Shown here: in pieces, positions 1 to 7,522 of the stretch
How the letters are laid out: the number at the start of each line of letters is the position of its first letter
Numbering within the stretch: the first letter of the stretch is position 1
Source of the DNA: Acidobacteriota bacterium
GTDB lineage: Bacteria > Acidobacteriota > Aminicenantia > JBFLYD01
Direction of reading: 5' to 3'
DNA: 45,276 bases
NCBI GenBank assembly: GCA_040756905.1
Contig: JBFLYD010000047.1
Location: 1-45,276 of the forward strand
Position numbers and translations under genes: made by a program
Notes under the pieces: generated by a model
Seen by the model: only the letters and a program-made list of their open reading frames with translations
Database searches by the model: none
Told to the model about the DNA's origin: nothing

Positions 1-177
1 ATCTTTATACTCAAATTTTATCTTTGGAGAGTTTGAGAGGAAATCCTCTCAAAGGAGGGGCTGTCTCCTTCTTAGACAGCCCCTCTGCTCAGCGAAGCGT
101 CTAAGGAGATCTTTCTCCCATAGGGAAAGTGTCGTGTCACATCAAAACAACAAAAGGCATTTAGGTGACACGACACT
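1..177 (+). repeat. In-frame palindromic element, copy A (cut by window start)
   Basis: This is the 3' part of a family of palindromic elements. It aligns without gaps to copy C (14868-15044, opposite strand). The first 127 bases are identical, and differences begin in the terminal hairpin. The terminal stem is a perfect 13-bp inverted repeat (AGTGTCGTGTCAC at 128-140, its complement at 165-177) with a 24-base loop. Two further hairpins precede it (around 31-52 and 55-84). The element ends 38 bases before the ATG of the DUF5107 gene. Its coding frame is open from base 2 and joins the downstream gene frame without a stop. By comparison with copy C, about 165 bases should lie upstream of the window. 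Confidence 0.9.
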
Positions 178-214
178 AGATTCAATTATTTCAATTGATT
201 ATTGGAGGAATAAA

Positions 215-3200
215 ATGAAAAGTAATAAATTCCTGACGATAATTTTACTGATTGGAATAATCCTTATCAGTCCCTCAGTTCTTGTTTTGGCTAAATCTCC
301 AGTAAAAATATGGAAAGAGCATCTTATAATTCCAACTTATTTAGTAGACGAGCCTGATTTAAATCCTATTTTTTATACTGGAAGAGCTTACCAGGGAGCC
401 AAGGGTCCTGTTTACCCTTATCCATTATTGGATAAGCTGACTGATGTCCGTAAGAATAAAACTTACAATGCAATCTATCTGGAAAACAAATATGTAAAGC
501 TCTGTGTTCTTCCTGAAATAGGTGGGAGAATTTTTTCTGCTGTAGATAAAACGAATAATTATGACTTCTTCTATCATCAGCATGTGATTAAACCTGCCCT
601 TATAGGCATGCTCGGTGCTTGGATTTCTGGTGGTGTGGAGTGGAATTTTCCCCACCATCACAGAGCCACAACCTTTATGGCAGTTGACTATACATTAAAA
701 GAAAACCCTGATGGCAGTAAGACCATTTGTGTAGGAGAAATAGAACTTCGACATAGAATGAAATGGGTGATTGGCATAACTCTCTATCCTGATAAGTCTT
801 ATGTAGAAGTTACTGTTAAACTTTTTAACCGTACCCCTTTCGCCCATTCTTTTTTGTACTGGGCTAATGTTGCTGTCCATGCGAATTCAGAATATCAGGT
901 AATCTTCCCGCCAAGCACGGAGTATGTAACTTTTCACGGAAAAAATCAGTTTTCAGAGTGGCCAATTTCATACAGTGTGTTTAACAATGTCGATTATACA
1001 AACGGTGTGGACATCAGCTGGTGGAAAAACCACCCTGCTCCGACATCTTTCTTTGCCTGGAACAGTAAAGAGGATTTTTTAGCAGGATATGACCATGGGA
1101 AAAAAGCAGGTGTTGTGCATGTGGCTGACCATAACATCGTCCCTGGAAAGAAATTCTGGGAATGGGGAAATGGTCCCCAGGGAAAAATGTGGGATAAAAT
1201 CTTAACCGAAGCCGATGGCCCTTATGGGGAGCTCATGGTTGGAGCTTACTCAGATAATCAACCTGATTACAGTTGGATACAACCGTACGAGGTTAAAATT
1301 TTTAAACAGTACTGGTACCCAATTAGGCAAATTGGCAGTGTAAAAAATGCAAACATGGAGGCTGCTGTTAACTTAGAGATAACTCCAGAGAATATTGCGA
1401 AGATAGGATTTAACACAACATCAGAATACAAAGATGCAAAAGTATTGCTTAAAGCGGGAGAGAAAGTAATCTTTGAAAAAATATTAACTGTAAATCCCGA
1501 GAAGCCCTTCTGGAGAGAAATTGCCCTCCCTTCCGGAGTAAAAGAAGAAGACGTACAACTTTCTTTATTTTCTTCAGAAAATAAAGAATTAATTACTTAT
1601 AGACCTGTTAAAAAAGAAAAATCCCCAAAGCCAGAGGTGGTGAAACCTCCGCTTACGCCTAGAGACATAAAAACAATCGAGGAGCTTTATCTCACTGGAC
1701 TGCGTCTTGAGCAATTTCACAATCCAGCTTTAGAACCATATCTTTATTATGAGGAGGCATTAAGAAGAGACCCTGATGATTATCGAGTCAACACTGCCCT
1801 TGGAATTCTTTTTTGCAAAAGAGGAATGTTTAAAGAAGCAGAGGAAAAGCTCAATCGGGCGATTAACCGAATGACAAAAAATTATACAAGCCCTAAAGAT
1901 ATGGAAGCCTACTATTATTTAGGGTTAGCTTTGAAGTATCAAGGAAAATATGAGACTGCCTATGAGACATTTTATAAAGCCACATGGAGTCATGCGTGGC
2001 ATTCAGCGGGATATTACTCCCTGGCAGAACTTGCATGTCAAAAAGGAGATTTTTTAAAAGCGTTAGAATTTCTCAACCGTTCCATTTCTACCAATGCTTT
2101 AAACACAAAAGCGTTAAATTTAAAGGCTGCGGTGCTTAGAAGAATGGGACAGTTTGAAGAAGCAGAAAAAATAATTTCCCAGACTCTCGTGATAGACCCA
2201 TTAGATTTCTGGGCAGGAAATGAGCTCTATCTTGTAAAATCCATGATAGGATTGGAAAACGAAGCTTCCAAAGAAATGAAAGTCTTGAAGGAAATCATGA
2301 GAGAAAATGTTCAGTCTTATCTGGAATTGGCTGTTGACTATGGAAATTGTGGTTTTTTGGATGAGGCAATCGAAATTCTTTCAAGGCTTATTGACTCAGA
2401 TAAAAAAGAACCCAGGACTTATCCGATGATTTACTATTATCTTGGTTATTTCTGGGAGAAAAAAGGAGGTATAGAGAAAGCTCTTAGATATTATCAGCTC
2501 GGAGGCATGATGCTCACTGATTACTGTTTTCCCTTTCGATTGGAATCAATGGATGTGCTTCAAAATGCTTCGAAGAAAAACCCCCAGGATGCTCGAGCTC
2601 CCTATTATCTTGGAAACCTCCTCTACGATATTCAACCAGAAAATGCAATAAAGGAATGGGAAAAATCCAGGAATTTGGACGACACATTTTCAATTGTCCA
2701 TCGAAACTTAGGCTTAGCTTATGCTCGAATCCACAATAATATTCCAAAAGCTATTACAAGTTTAGAAAAGGCAGTTTCCTGTAACAATAAAGACCCAAGA
2801 CTCTATTACGAATTAGACTTACTCTACGAAGCAGGAGGAGTATCTCCTGAGAAAAGAATGGAACTTATGGAAAAAAACCGTAAAACAATCATTAAACATG
2901 ACGATGCTCTTTCTCGAGAAATCATTCTTTATGTTCAGTTAGGAAAATATGATAAGGCTATCGATTTACTGAAAACTCATCATTTCCATGTATGGGAAGG
3001 CGGGGGCAAGATTCATGATGTATATGTCGATGCCCATTTACTGAGAGGAGAGAAAAAATTTAAGGAAAAAAAATATTTTCAAGCTCTCAAAGATTATGAA
3101 GCAGCCCTTGAATACCCTGAAAATTTAGAGGTGGGAAAACCATACCGAGATGGGAGGTCTTCTCAAATCTTCTATTTCATCGGAACTGCTCATGAAGCTT

Positions 3201-3571
3201 TAGGCGAAAAAAGAAAAGAAAAAGAGTTTTATGAAAAATCAGTGGCTGAAAAACATGGTTGGTCAGAGATCTCCTATTATCAGGGACTGGCATTTCGAAA
3301 ACTCAGTCGGGAAGATGAAGCAAACAAGATATTTGATGGATTGATTAAATTCGGAAGAGAAGGACTTGAATCCAGCCCATCTCTTGATTATTTTGCAAAA
3401 TTTGGAGAAAAACAATCTGAAATGGCCAGAATAGCAAATTTTCATTATCTAATCGGCCTTGGATATTTAGGAAAAGGTAAAAAGTCAGAAGCTAAGTCCG
3501 AGTTTGAGAAAGCTCTTGAGATAAATCCCAACCACATTGGAGCCAGAATTCAATTATCAGCCCTAAAATGA
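215..3571 (+). CDS. Exported DUF5107 domain / tetratricopeptide-repeat protein
   Basis: The protein is about 1118 aa. The N-terminus (MKSNKFLTIILLIGIILI...) is a signal peptide of about 26 residues, so it should be exported. Residues about 30-400 resemble DUF5107, a galactose-mutarotase-like beta-sandwich domain (motifs such as LPEIGGRIFSAVDK and GGVEWNFPHHHR). From about residue 490 to the C-terminus it is a long array of tetratricopeptide repeats (for example DYRVNTALGILFCKRGMFKEAEEKL and a final AKSEFEKALEINPNHIGARI). A sugar-binding or polysaccharide-processing scaffold role is likely, but no reaction is established. The ATG at 215 is preferred because GGAGG lies 6 bases upstream and the signal peptide starts there. 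An in-frame GTG at 134 lies inside palindromic element A and would add 27 residues before the signal peptide. Confidence 0.85.
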   Translation: MKSNKFLTIILLIGIILISPSVLVLAKSPVKIWKEHLIIPTYLVDEPDLNPIFYTGRAYQGAKGPVYPYPLLDKLTDVRKNKTYNAIYLENKYVKLCVLPEIGGRIFSAVDKTNNYDFFYHQHVIKPALIGMLGAWISGGVEWNFPHHHRATTFMAVDYTLKENPDGSKTICVGEIELRHRMKWVIGITLYPDKSYVEVTVKLFNRTPFAHSFLYWANVAVHANSEYQVIFPPSTEYVTFHGKNQFSEWPISYSVFNNVDYTNGVDISWWKNHPAPTSFFAWNSKEDFLAGYDHGKKAGVVHVADHNIVPGKKFWEWGNGPQGKMWDKILTEADGPYGELMVGAYSDNQPDYSWIQPYEVKIFKQYWYPIRQIGSVKNANMEAAVNLEITPENIAKIGFNTTSEYKDAKVLLKAGEKVIFEKILTVNPEKPFWREIALPSGVKEEDVQLSLFSSENKELITYRPVKKEKSPKPEVVKPPLTPRDIKTIEELYLTGLRLEQFHNPALEPYLYYEEALRRDPDDYRVNTALGILFCKRGMFKEAEEKLNRAINRMTKNYTSPKDMEAYYYLGLALKYQGKYETAYETFYKATWSHAWHSAGYYSLAELACQKGDFLKALEFLNRSISTNALNTKALNLKAAVLRRMGQFEEAEKIISQTLVIDPLDFWAGNELYLVKSMIGLENEASKEMKVLKEIMRENVQSYLELAVDYGNCGFLDEAIEILSRLIDSDKKEPRTYPMIYYYLGYFWEKKGGIEKALRYYQLGGMMLTDYCFPFRLESMDVLQNASKKNPQDARAPYYLGNLLYDIQPENAIKEWEKSRNLDDTFSIVHRNLGLAYARIHNNIPKAITSLEKAVSCNNKDPRLYYELDLLYEAGGVSPEKRMELMEKNRKTIIKHDDALSREIILYVQLGKYDKAIDLLKTHHFHVWEGGGKIHDVYVDAHLLRGEKKFKEKKYFQALKDYEAALEYPENLEVGKPYRDGRSSQIFYFIGTAHEALGEKRKEKEFYEKSVAEKHGWSEISYYQGLAFRKLSREDEANKIFDGLIKFGREGLESSPSLDYFAKFGEKQSEMARIANFHYLIGLGYLGKGKKSEAKSEFEKALEINPNHIGARIQLSALK

Positions 3572-3598
3572 AAGCTGGAGAAAAGTCAAATCTAAAAA

Positions 3599-3898
3599 TT
3601 ATTCGCCGCTCTTAGAAGCAAAAGCCTTACTCTTAATCAGATCCACTGCAAAAATCAGAATTGCTAAAGAGCCAAGAATTGCGGGGATAATATATACTTC
3701 CTTATAATTTAAGCCTTCCCACCAATGACCAAATACAGGTGAACCTAACCATGCCCCGAACCACCCAATGATTACCTTAGAGAAAAAGGATACTAACCCT
3801 GGCCTGACATAATACTTAAAACCAAAATGCAAAATCGCAGAGACAACCAAGCTGATAACCAATAAAGTAAGAAAACTAATGAAATCTATCCCAATCAT
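3599..3898 (-). CDS. Small multi-pass membrane protein (GlsB/YeaQ-like)
   Basis: This is a 99-aa protein with three hydrophobic segments (about residues 5-27, 38-58 and 70-88) and a glycine-rich central stretch (IIGWFGAWLGSPVFGHWW). The size and pattern recall GlsB/YeaQ/YmgE-type stress membrane proteins, but the match is weak and the function is unknown. A strong AGGAGG lies 6 bases before the ATG. It is convergent with the DUF5107 gene, with 27 bases between stops. Confidence 0.7.
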   Translation of the reverse strand: MIGIDFISFLTLLVISLVVSAILHFGFKYYVRPGLVSFFSKVIIGWFGAWLGSPVFGHWWEGLNYKEVYIIPAILGSLAILIFAVDLIKSKAFASKSGE

Positions 3899-3991
3899 CT
3901 TAAACCTCCTTTTCTTCGACTTTTATTTTTATATCCTAAAAATTTATTTTAGTCAAATCTCTGTATAAGTTAAAGACATTTGCGACATATG

Positions 3992-4147
3992 TCAAGTCTC
4001 AATTAGATAATCAATCAGTGTCTTATTCCCCACCGACTTGTGCTCTCGCTTAGTGTTATAATAGATCAGATATTCTGCCAGCTTCTGATTGAATATCTTG
4101 TCTGTCCCTCTTTTGTCCAATCTGGACAAAAAAATTTCGATTTTGGC
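3992..4147 (-). pseudogene. C-terminal remnant of an IS481/IS3-type integrase-core transposase
   Basis: On the minus strand, the frame ending in a TGA at 3992-3994 encodes KIFNQKLAEYLIYYNTKREH followed by KSVGNKTLIDYLIET. This matches the typical C-terminal end of rve-domain transposases (FNxKLxEYLxYYNTKRPHxxLGxKTPxxYL). The frame has a stop at 4148-4150, and no start or catalytic DDE region is recognisable upstream, so only the tail of the gene survives. It lies about 70 bases from tRNA-Thr. Confidence 0.65.
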
Positions 4148-4214
4148 TCACTTTACCCTATTTTGACAAAAACCGAGGAAGGACAGAAAAGCTTATCAGA
4201 AAAGGATTTTCAAA

Positions 4215-4286
4215 GCCGATGGAGAGATTCGAACCCTCAACCTGCTGATTACGAATCAGCCGCTCTAACCATTGAGCTACATCGGC
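4215..4286 (-). tRNA. tRNA-Thr (anticodon CGT)
   Basis: The minus strand folds into a full cloverleaf. The acceptor stem is GCCGATG pairing with CATCGGC. The D arm is GCTC/GAGC, and the anticodon stem GCTGA/TCAGC encloses the loop TTCGTAA. The T arm is GAGGG with TTCGAAT. The anticodon CGT reads ACG (Thr). The length is 72 bases. CCA is not encoded (GGC is followed by TTTG). The antisense open frame here, with its DSNPQPADYESAALT-like peptide, is the usual artefact of a tRNA and not a gene. Confidence 0.95.
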
Positions 4287-4342
4287 ATCTCTTTTTATTT
4301 AACAATTTATTTGGATTGATTTCAATACAAAATCCAAATCCA

Positions 4343-6457
4343 TTATTTTAGCACGAATTTGCCTTTAAGTCTTATATCTTGCGAGGAGCTCCCTATTAAT
4401 ACTTCAAACTCTCCTGGTTCAGCTACCCAATCCTTTCTGATTTCATCGTAAAATGAAATTGCTTTTCTCTCCAGGGTGAAGCTTATCGTTTTTGTTTCTC
4501 CGGGCTTCAGATTAACTTTCTTAAATCCCTTCAATTCTTTAAAAGGTCTTTCAACGCTTGATTCCACATCCCTTATATAAAGTTGGACTACCTCAGCGCC
4601 TTCTATTTTGCCTGAATTTTTTAAATCAATTTTTACGTTAACAACTTCATCATCTGAAATAGCATCTGGAAAGATTTCAATATTATTATATTCAACAGTA
4701 GTATAGGATAGACCGTGACCAAAAGGAAAAAGAGTTTTAATATTTTTTTTATCAAAGTAACGATAACCTACGAAAATTCCCTCTGAATAAGACGTTTCTC
4801 CATCTTTTCCAGGATAAGTAAGATACGCTGGACAGTCTTCCCAGCGTAATGGAAAAGCTACCGGTAATTTTCCCGATGGATTATAGTACCCAAACAAAAT
4901 ATCTGCTATTGCATTCCCCCCTTCTTGCCCTGGATACCAGGCTTCGACAACAGCTGAAACTTTGTCTATCCATCTGTTCATTAAAACAGGTGAACCGGTA
5001 TTTAACACAACTACGACATTTTTATTGACCTCAGAAATTTTCTCAATCAACTCATTCTGACACTCAGGTAAATTTAAGTCTTTTCTATCAAAGCCTTCAC
5101 TTTCAAATTGATTTGAGAGCCCTGTAAATATAATGACCATATCAGATTTTTTTGCAGTAGTCACAGCATCAATAAAAAGTTCTTTCGGGGAAATTTCATC
5201 TTCAAGTTTACATCCTAATGAGTAATTAATTTCTACATCATTGCCGATCTTTTTCTTTAAGCCTTCTAAGGGACTTATCGAATAAAACGGACTCACTGCT
5301 GAACTACCGCCACCTCCGTGTCTATTGATTGCCGCGTTCGGACCTATTACGGCAATTGATTTCATTTTCTCGATATTTATGGGTAAAATCTTTCTCTCAT
5401 TTTTCAAAAGAACTACCCCTTCCCTTGCTGCCTGTAAAGCAATTTCTCTGTGTTCCTTAGTATCAAGGGCTCCTCTATCCAGATTTGACTTTCCATCAAA
5501 TAGCCCAACTAAGAACATCACTCTTAATATCCGTCTGACTTTATCATCGATTATCGATTCTTTTACTTCCACGCTCTTAACGGCTTTTAATAAATCCTCA
5601 CCAAAGTAAATTCTCTCAGGCATTTCTAAATCAAGCCCAAAGTTTGCCGCATTTATTGTGCTGTGAGTTGCGCCCCAATCGGAGACAACAAATCCTTCAA
5701 AGCCCCACTCATTTTTTAGAATATCATTCAATAAGTGATTGTTTTCAGTGCAGTGAAAGCCATTTACCTTGTTATAGGCAGCCATAATTGACCAAGCCCT
5801 TCCTTCTTCAACAGCAGATTGAAAAGCAGGAAGGTAAATTTCTCTTAAAGCTCTTTCATCAACTTTAACATTTATTGAATGTCTTTCCCATTCTTGATTA
5901 TTGCATGCATAATGCTTAGGAGTTGCAATAACACCTTGCTCCTGAACAATTTTTACATAAGAGACAGTCAATCGAGAAGTCAGATAAGGATCTTCTCCAA
6001 AACTCTCAAAATTTCTCCCACCCATGGGAACTCTATTAATATTAATGCAGGGACCTAATAACATATGTCTTCCTTTTGCTTTGACTTCTCTTGCAATAGC
6101 CCAACCGATTCTGCTTATTAATTCGGTGTCCCAACTTGCCGCCATTCCGATTGAAGAAGGAAAACATGTAGATTTATCCCATCTCACACCCACAGGCCCA
6201 TCACACATTCTTATGGAAGGAATGCCCAGCCTCTCAACGGGATTGGTTTCAAATCCCTTGCCGCTCAAAAGAGTGATTTTTTCTTCTAAGGTCATCCGCT
6301 TTAACAACTCTTCGACTCTATTCTCCATAAAAAGTTCTGGATTTTTATATAAAAGAATTTTTCCATTCTGAGATGAATAAAGACTTATTAAAAATATTGA
6401 TAGAATTAACGCCAAACCCGTGGATAATCCTGATTTACTTTTTGGATATAAATTCAT
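4343..6457 (-). CDS. Glycoside hydrolase family 3 beta-glucosidase-like, exported
   Basis: This is a 704-aa GH3 enzyme that hydrolyses terminal beta-linked sugars, probably beta-glucosides or xylosides. Family features seen are the N-terminal barrel with GPCININRVPMGGRNFESFGEDP, the KHYACNNQE substrate region, and the catalytic nucleophile Asp in VVSDWGATHS (about Asp260). These are followed by the alpha/beta sandwich domain (GREGVVLLKNE, GPNAAINRHGGGGSS) and a C-terminal fibronectin-like domain (GAEVVQLYIRD, LKPGETKTI). The start at 6457 is chosen because GGAGGAGG precedes it and the next residues form a signal peptide (LALILSIFLISLYSS). Cytoplasmic glucose release is therefore unlikely and a periplasmic role is expected. 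It follows the cyclophilin gene after about 65 bases, so the two probably form an operon. Confidence 0.92.
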   Translation of the reverse strand: MNLYPKSKSGLSTGLALILSIFLISLYSSQNGKILLYKNPELFMENRVEELLKRMTLEEKITLLSGKGFETNPVERLGIPSIRMCDGPVGVRWDKSTCFPSSIGMAASWDTELISRIGWAIAREVKAKGRHMLLGPCININRVPMGGRNFESFGEDPYLTSRLTVSYVKIVQEQGVIATPKHYACNNQEWERHSINVKVDERALREIYLPAFQSAVEEGRAWSIMAAYNKVNGFHCTENNHLLNDILKNEWGFEGFVVSDWGATHSTINAANFGLDLEMPERIYFGEDLLKAVKSVEVKESIIDDKVRRILRVMFLVGLFDGKSNLDRGALDTKEHREIALQAAREGVVLLKNERKILPINIEKMKSIAVIGPNAAINRHGGGGSSAVSPFYSISPLEGLKKKIGNDVEINYSLGCKLEDEISPKELFIDAVTTAKKSDMVIIFTGLSNQFESEGFDRKDLNLPECQNELIEKISEVNKNVVVVLNTGSPVLMNRWIDKVSAVVEAWYPGQEGGNAIADILFGYYNPSGKLPVAFPLRWEDCPAYLTYPGKDGETSYSEGIFVGYRYFDKKNIKTLFPFGHGLSYTTVEYNNIEIFPDAISDDEVVNVKIDLKNSGKIEGAEVVQLYIRDVESSVERPFKELKGFKKVNLKPGETKTISFTLERKAISFYDEIRKDWVAEPGEFEVLIGSSSQDIRLKGKFVLK

Positions 6458-6521
6458 AAATCCTCCTCCAAAACAAATTAAATTATATCCAGCCTTATTG
6501 TGCAAAATCAAATCCTTATCC

Positions 6522-7115
6522 TTATTGAATTGGAGGTGTGATTTTTTGAGGCTCTGGAAAATCTTTTCCTTTCAAATCTAATGTTATACTCTTTATAATA
6601 GGAGGCTTTAAAGGTTTATCTCTGTTATCTCTTGGAAGAGATGCTATCTTGTGTGCCACATCCATACCTTTGATAACTCGACCAAATGCACTGTATTTTC
6701 TATTAAGATGGGAAGCTCGTCCAAGTGTGATAAAAAATTGACTTCCCGCACTGTCAGGATGAGAGGATTTTGCCATTCCAACAACTCCTTCTTCAAAGGG
6801 AATGTCGTTAAATTCTCCCTTAATGCTGTACGATGGCCCTCCTTCACCATTTCCAATAGGGTCGCCACCCTGAATCACAAACCCGGGAATCACCCTGTGA
6901 AACGTTAGTCCATCATAAAACTTTTTCCTTGCCAAGTCGATAAAATTATTTACTGTATTTGGCGCCTTTTCTGGATATAGCTCTATTACCATCTGGGAAC
7001 CATCCTTCATAATAATTGTAGCAACAGGGTTTTCAGGCATCTTTTTCTTCTCACCCGCGACCAAAACCATAGAAAGAGCGATAAAGAAAATTGCAGATTT
7101 CTTAATTATGTCCAT
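6522..7115 (-). CDS. Exported cyclophilin-type peptidyl-prolyl cis-trans isomerase
   Basis: This is a 197-aa protein with an N-terminal hydrophobic signal (IIKKSAIFFIALSMVLVAG) followed by a complete small bacterial cyclophilin. The family hallmarks are present: FHRVIPGFVIQGGDP, GMAKSSHPDSAGSQFFI and YSAFGRVIKGMD. It should speed prolyl isomerisation during folding of exported proteins. The start at 7115 is supported by AGGAGGG a few bases upstream; a start 21 bases earlier is also open. It lies directly upstream of the GH3 gene on the same strand. Confidence 0.92.
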   Translation of the reverse strand: MDIIKKSAIFFIALSMVLVAGEKKKMPENPVATIIMKDGSQMVIELYPEKAPNTVNNFIDLARKKFYDGLTFHRVIPGFVIQGGDPIGNGEGGPSYSIKGEFNDIPFEEGVVGMAKSSHPDSAGSQFFITLGRASHLNRKYSAFGRVIKGMDVAHKIASLPRDNRDKPLKPPIIKSITLDLKGKDFPEPQKITPPIQ

Positions 7116-7271
7116 AAAACCCTCCTTTTTTATCATAAAACTCCAAGTTTTTCTTAAAGAATTACTCAGCGTTTGTCAAGAAATCATGAGAATTTTTCCT
7201 GATTTTATGTTCGATAACGAAAGAAATAGCAATTATTTTAGCGAATCTCGTCATAAATCAATAAAAATCAA

Positions 7272-7430
7272 TTAATATAAAAGCAATAAATAATTTGTAG
7301 GGCAACCCTTTAGAGCCTGCCCCAAACCTTGCCCTGAACTTATTTCATGGGTTGATTCGGGGGTTGCTTAATGCAAGGCTAAAGCCTTGCCCTACATGTC
7401 AATTTATTTAATTCGTTTGTATTAGTTAAA
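7272..7430. repeat. Intergenic palindromic (MITE-like) element 1
   Basis: Outer arms of about 25 bases are mirrored (TTAATATAAAAGCAATAAAT on the left, and the complement of AATTTATTTAATTCGTTTGT on the right). They enclose a core that starts with GTAGGGCAACCC and ends with AAGGCTAAAGCCTTGCCCTAC. The right arm recurs almost unchanged beside the element at 30584-30690. No open reading frame is present. It fills much of the gap upstream of nrdJ. Confidence 0.75.
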
Positions 7431-7457
7431 TAATTTTTGAAGAAAATAAAAAATCTC

Positions 7458-7484
7458 TTGACATACTAAATATTGTGGTATAAA
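7458..7484 (+). promoter_or_regulatory. Probable sigma-70-type promoter of nrdJ
   Basis: TTGACA at 7458-7463 matches the -35 consensus exactly. TATAAA at 7479-7484 is a good -10, although the 15-base spacer is short; shifting the -10 by two bases (TAAATT) gives 17. The ribosome binding site AGGAGG at 7512-7517 and the ATG at 7523 follow. No adenosylcobalamin riboswitch fold or B12-box is seen between this promoter and the gene. Confidence 0.55.
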
Positions 7485-7508
7485 TTAAAAAAGCACAATA
7501 AATTGAGA
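7463..7508 (+). promoter_or_regulatory. Candidate pair of NrdR boxes over the nrdJ promoter
   Basis: Two 16-base sites, ATACTAAATATTGTGG (7463-7478) and GCACAATAAATTGAGA (7493-7508), match the known NrdR-box consensus ACACWATATATWGTGT at 13 and 12 positions by eye. Their starts are 30 bases apart, close to the three-turn spacing usual for NrdR boxes. The first lies between the -35 and -10 hexamers and the second just downstream of the -10. NrdR represses ribonucleotide reductase genes when dATP is abundant. The nrdR gene is not in the window. Confidence 0.45.
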
Positions 7509-7522
7509 TAATAGGAGGTAAA

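Noticed and set aside
4040-4351. 103-aa open frame on the plus strand
   Set aside because: It is antisense to tRNA-Thr and gives the DSNPQPADYESA-type peptide that arises from tRNA sequence; it also overlaps the transposase remnant.
7290-7522. Adenosylcobalamin riboswitch before the B12-dependent reductase
   Set aside because: The space is taken up by a palindromic element and a promoter; no B12-box or matching fold is seen.
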